A stretch of 7,267 nucleotides of DNA from positions 1 through 7,267 of the forward strand of contig JAFMJM010000118.1 in the NCBI GenBank assembly GCA_017853455.1, in the 5' to 3' direction. This DNA comes from Acidimicrobiia bacterium (GTDB lineage: Bacteria; Actinomycetota; Acidimicrobiia; IMCC26256; PALSA-555). The notes beneath the pieces were generated by a model. That model was given only the letters and a program-made list of their open reading frames with translations. It searched no databases and was not told the DNA's origin. Below are positions 5,979 through 7,267 of the stretch, piece by piece; position 1 is the stretch's first letter; every line of letters starts with the position of its first letter. Both the position numbers and the translations under genes were made by a program.

Positions 5979-6756
5979 GGTTCATCGCCTGCTTCAGGAC
6001 GTCACGCATGACGTGGGGCGGCTGGCCGGCCACGGTGCCGCCGTCGACCGGGAGGACCGCACCGGTGACCTGGGCCGACCGGTCGCTCGCGAAGTAGAGG
6101 AACGCGTTGGCGACGTCACGGGAGCTCCCGCGCCGCTGCAACGGCTGGGTGTGGTGGATGACCGCACCCATGTCGTAGCTGTTGATCGCCGTCTGGATGT
6201 GGCCGGGCGCGATGCAGTTGACCCGGATCTCCCACTGCGCGAGCTCGGTCGCCATCGACCGCGTGAACTGGATCACGCCGGCCTTGGCCACCCGGTACGA
6301 GATCACCCCACCGCCGCCGGTGAGGGCCGAGATCGACGACGTGTTGACGATCGATCCCCCGCCGTGGTCCTTCATGTGGCGCGCCGCGCGCTGGGTGCCG
6401 AGCATCACGCCCAGCAGGTTGACGCCGAGCACGCGTTCGAAGTCGGCGAAGTCGTCGTCGAGGAACGGGCCCATCCGCGACGAGATGCCGGCGTTGTTGA
6501 CCATCACCTGCAGTCCGCCGAACGCCGCCACGGCGGTGTCGACCGCGGCCTGGACCGAGTCGGCGTCGGCGACGTCGGTCCGGCAGAAGACCGCCGCGTC
6601 ACCGAGGCGCTCGGCCAGGGCGGTGCCGGCGTCGACGTCGACGTCGGCCAGGACCACCCGGGCCCCCTCCTCGACGAAGACCTCGGCCGTGGCGGCGCCG
6701 ATTCCACTGGCCGCCCCGGTGACCACGGCCACCTTTCCGGTCATCTCCCCGGCCAT
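5971..6756 (-). CDS. Short-chain dehydrogenase/reductase (classical SDR)
   Basis: A 261-residue classical SDR. The Rossmann glycine motif TGAASGIG is at 13-20; Asp38 (VVLADV), at the end of the second beta-strand, indicates NAD(H) over NADP(H); CRTDV has Asp61 for the adenine; NNAG is at 87-90. The catalytic set is Asn113 (GVNLLG), Ser141 (NTSSIS), Tyr154 and Lys158 (YRVAK), then APG (183-185) and VDGG (237-240) close to the C-terminus. It should oxidise a secondary alcohol or reduce a ketone; relatives include FabG-like and 3-alpha/20-beta hydroxysteroid dehydrogenases, but substrate cannot be assigned. The ATG at 6756 has GGAGGGGAG (6761-6769) four bases upstream. It is the first gene of the four-gene minus-strand operon and diverges from the P450, so the pair may share a regulator and pathway (oxygenate, then oxidise the alcohol). 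The C-terminus (residues 241-261) extends about 20 residues past the usual VDGG end. Confidence 0.94.
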   Translation of the reverse strand: MAGEMTGKVAVVTGAASGIGAATAEVFVEEGARVVLADVDVDAGTALAERLGDAAVFCRTDVADADSVQAAVDTAVAAFGGLQVMVNNAGISSRMGPFLDDDFADFERVLGVNLLGVMLGTQRAARHMKDHGGGSIVNTSSISALTGGGGVISYRVAKAGVIQFTRSMATELAQWEIRVNCIAPGHIQTAINSYDMGAVIHHTQPLQRRGSSRDVANAFLYFASDRSAQVTGAVLPVDGGTVAGQPPHVMRDVLKQAMNRG

Positions 6757-6780
6757 GCCGCTCCCCTCCGCCCGGATCCT

Positions 6781-6821
6781 GCGGAAACGTTACTCTCACC
6801 TCCTGAAAGGGACAGTTCCGC
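6781..6821. promoter_or_regulatory. Inverted repeat flanking the divergent SDR/P450 promoter
   Basis: GCGGAA (6781-6786) and TTCCGC (6816-6821) are a perfect 6-bp inverted repeat with 29 bases between, bracketing the candidate SDR promoter in the 104-bp divergent spacer (6757-6860). It could be two half-sites of a regulator operator, but the wide spacing and short arms make chance possible. It does not fit the KstR pattern (AAC-two bases-GTT). Confidence 0.25.
6787..6815 (-). promoter_or_regulatory. Candidate promoter of the SDR operon
   Basis: On the minus strand, CTGTCC (complement of 6810-6815) and TAACGT (complement of 6787-6792) are separated by 17 bases and resemble a weak -35/-10 pair; the -10 fits the TAnnnT seen in actinobacterial promoters. 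It would give a leader of about 25 bases to the SDR start, leaving room for its Shine-Dalgarno. The stretch is also locally richer in A and T than its surroundings. Weak matches, position supportive. Confidence 0.35.
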
Positions 6822-6846
6822 CCGGGCCGGACCGCCGGGTGGCGAC

Positions 6847-6852
6847 AGGAGG
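6847..6852 (+). promoter_or_regulatory. Shine-Dalgarno of the P450 gene
   Basis: AGGAGG at the start of AGGAGGGGG, eight bases before the ATG at 6861. It sets this start; the P450 frame carries no better upstream start. Confidence 0.75.
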
Positions 6853-6860
6853 GGGACCCC

Positions 6861-7267
6861 ATGGCCGACGCACCGCAGGTCGATCTCGACGCCGTCGACT
6901 TCTTCACGACCGACCAGCTCACCGAGGACCCCTACCCCTACTACGAGCACCTTCGGGCCCAGTGCCCGGTCGTCAAGGAGGACCACCACGACGTGTGGAT
7001 GGTCACCGGGTACCGCGAGGCGATCCAGGTCTTCCACGACCAGGCCACCTTCTCGTCGTGCAACGCCGTGACGGGGCCGTTCCCGGGCTTCCCGGTGCCC
7101 CTCGAGGGCGACGACGTCACCGAGCTGATCGAGACCCACCGTGCCGACCTGCCGTTCAGCGACCAGCTCCCGACCATGGACCCGCCCGTCCACACCGCCC
7201 ACCGCGGTCTCCTCCTGCGCCTCATCACGCCCAAGCGCCTGAAGGAGAACGAGGAGTTCATGTGGCG
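6861..7267 (+). CDS. Cytochrome P450, N-terminal part (cut by window end)
   Basis: 135 complete codons are present and the frame is open to the edge; bacterial P450s are about 400 residues, so roughly one third is seen. DPYPYYEHLRAQCPVVKED (23-41) is the typical N-terminal A-helix/beta-1 segment, followed by VWMVTGYREAIQVFHDQATFSS (45-66, B-helix region) and TMDPPVHTAHRGLLLRLITPKRL (105-127), in which His111 and Arg115 form the C-helix HxxxR motif that contacts the haem propionates; DPPxHtxxR is a hallmark of class I bacterial P450s. The I-helix threonine, ExxR and Cys-ligand loop would lie beyond the window. No membrane anchor, so a soluble enzyme needing ferredoxin and reductase. It should hydroxylate a hydrophobic substrate; subfamily (for example CYP125- or CYP142-like sterol enzymes) cannot be decided from this part. 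Divergent from the SDR operon. Confidence 0.93.
   Translation, partial: MADAPQVDLDAVDFFTTDQLTEDPYPYYEHLRAQCPVVKEDHHDVWMVTGYREAIQVFHDQATFSSCNAVTGPFPGFPVPLEGDDVTELIETHRADLPFSDQLPTMDPPVHTAHRGLLLRLITPKRLKENEEFMW

Noticed and set aside
1859..6011. Very long plus-strand open frames opposite the four-gene operon (1859-3592, 3157-4557, 4419-6011)
   Set aside because: They have shadow composition (rich in Gly, Arg, Val, His, Glu with no recognisable motif) and lie opposite genes with full catalytic motifs; high GC content suppresses stop codons on the antisense strand.
6781..6800. KstR/KstR2 (sterol regulon) operator near AAACGTTA
   Set aside because: KstR sites need AAC and GTT separated by two bases with flanking T and A, and KstR2 sites need CAAG-CTTG type arms; here AAC and GTT overlap, so the match is not real.
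5800..7071. 423-residue plus-strand frame running over the SDR and into the P450
   Set aside because: It is antisense to the SDR, then out of frame with the P450. The P450 frame from 6861 has clear family motifs and its own Shine-Dalgarno.
6741..7261. Minus-strand frames opposite the P450
   Set aside because: No motif, shadow composition, and the plus strand codes for a recognisable P450.

Overview
This is a GC-rich (roughly 70% G+C by eye), densely packed chromosomal segment that looks actinobacterial. Five of eight genes appear to start with GTG, Shine-Dalgarno sequences are strong where genes are not overlapping, third codon positions are almost all G or C, and the gene families (FadE-type acyl-CoA dehydrogenase, Amidohydro_2 and Amidohydro_3 proteins, SDR, P450, mEH-like epoxide hydrolase) are typical of Mycobacteriales, Acidimicrobiia and relatives. 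A species cannot be named from the sequence. No RNA gene, insertion sequence, CRISPR array or phage gene was found, and no gene-free stretch exceeds about 105 bases.

Left part (1-1985): the 5' end of a minus-strand gene with a papain-family (C1) protease-like N-terminus behind a Pro/Thr/Glu repeat tail; a minus-strand glyoxalase/VOC protein; and, divergent from it, a plus-strand epoxide hydrolase with its full catalytic set. A 78-bp divergent spacer between the VOC and hydrolase genes contains a small inverted repeat and possible -10 elements.

Centre and right (2027-6756): a four-gene minus-strand operon read in the order SDR oxidoreductase, D-aminoacylase-like amidohydrolase, acyl-CoA dehydrogenase, Amidohydro_2 metal hydrolase. 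The first three genes overlap by 8 and 4 bases and the last gap is 14 bases, so they are almost certainly co-transcribed and translationally coupled. It ends convergently against the epoxide hydrolase, with a GC-rich hairpin between them.

Right edge (6861-7267): a cytochrome P450 on the plus strand, cut off by the window end and divergent from the SDR operon across a 104-bp control region.

The P450 (oxygenation), SDR (alcohol/ketone oxidation), amidohydrolases (amide or C-C/ring hydrolysis or decarboxylation) and acyl-CoA dehydrogenase (alpha,beta-desaturation of a CoA thioester) look like pieces of a catabolic route for a hydrophobic, possibly N-acylated or cyclic, compound. The substrate is not evident and no CoA ligase is in the window. 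This grouping is the most interesting candidate for an undescribed pathway here. I saw no clear evidence of a wholly new type of system.
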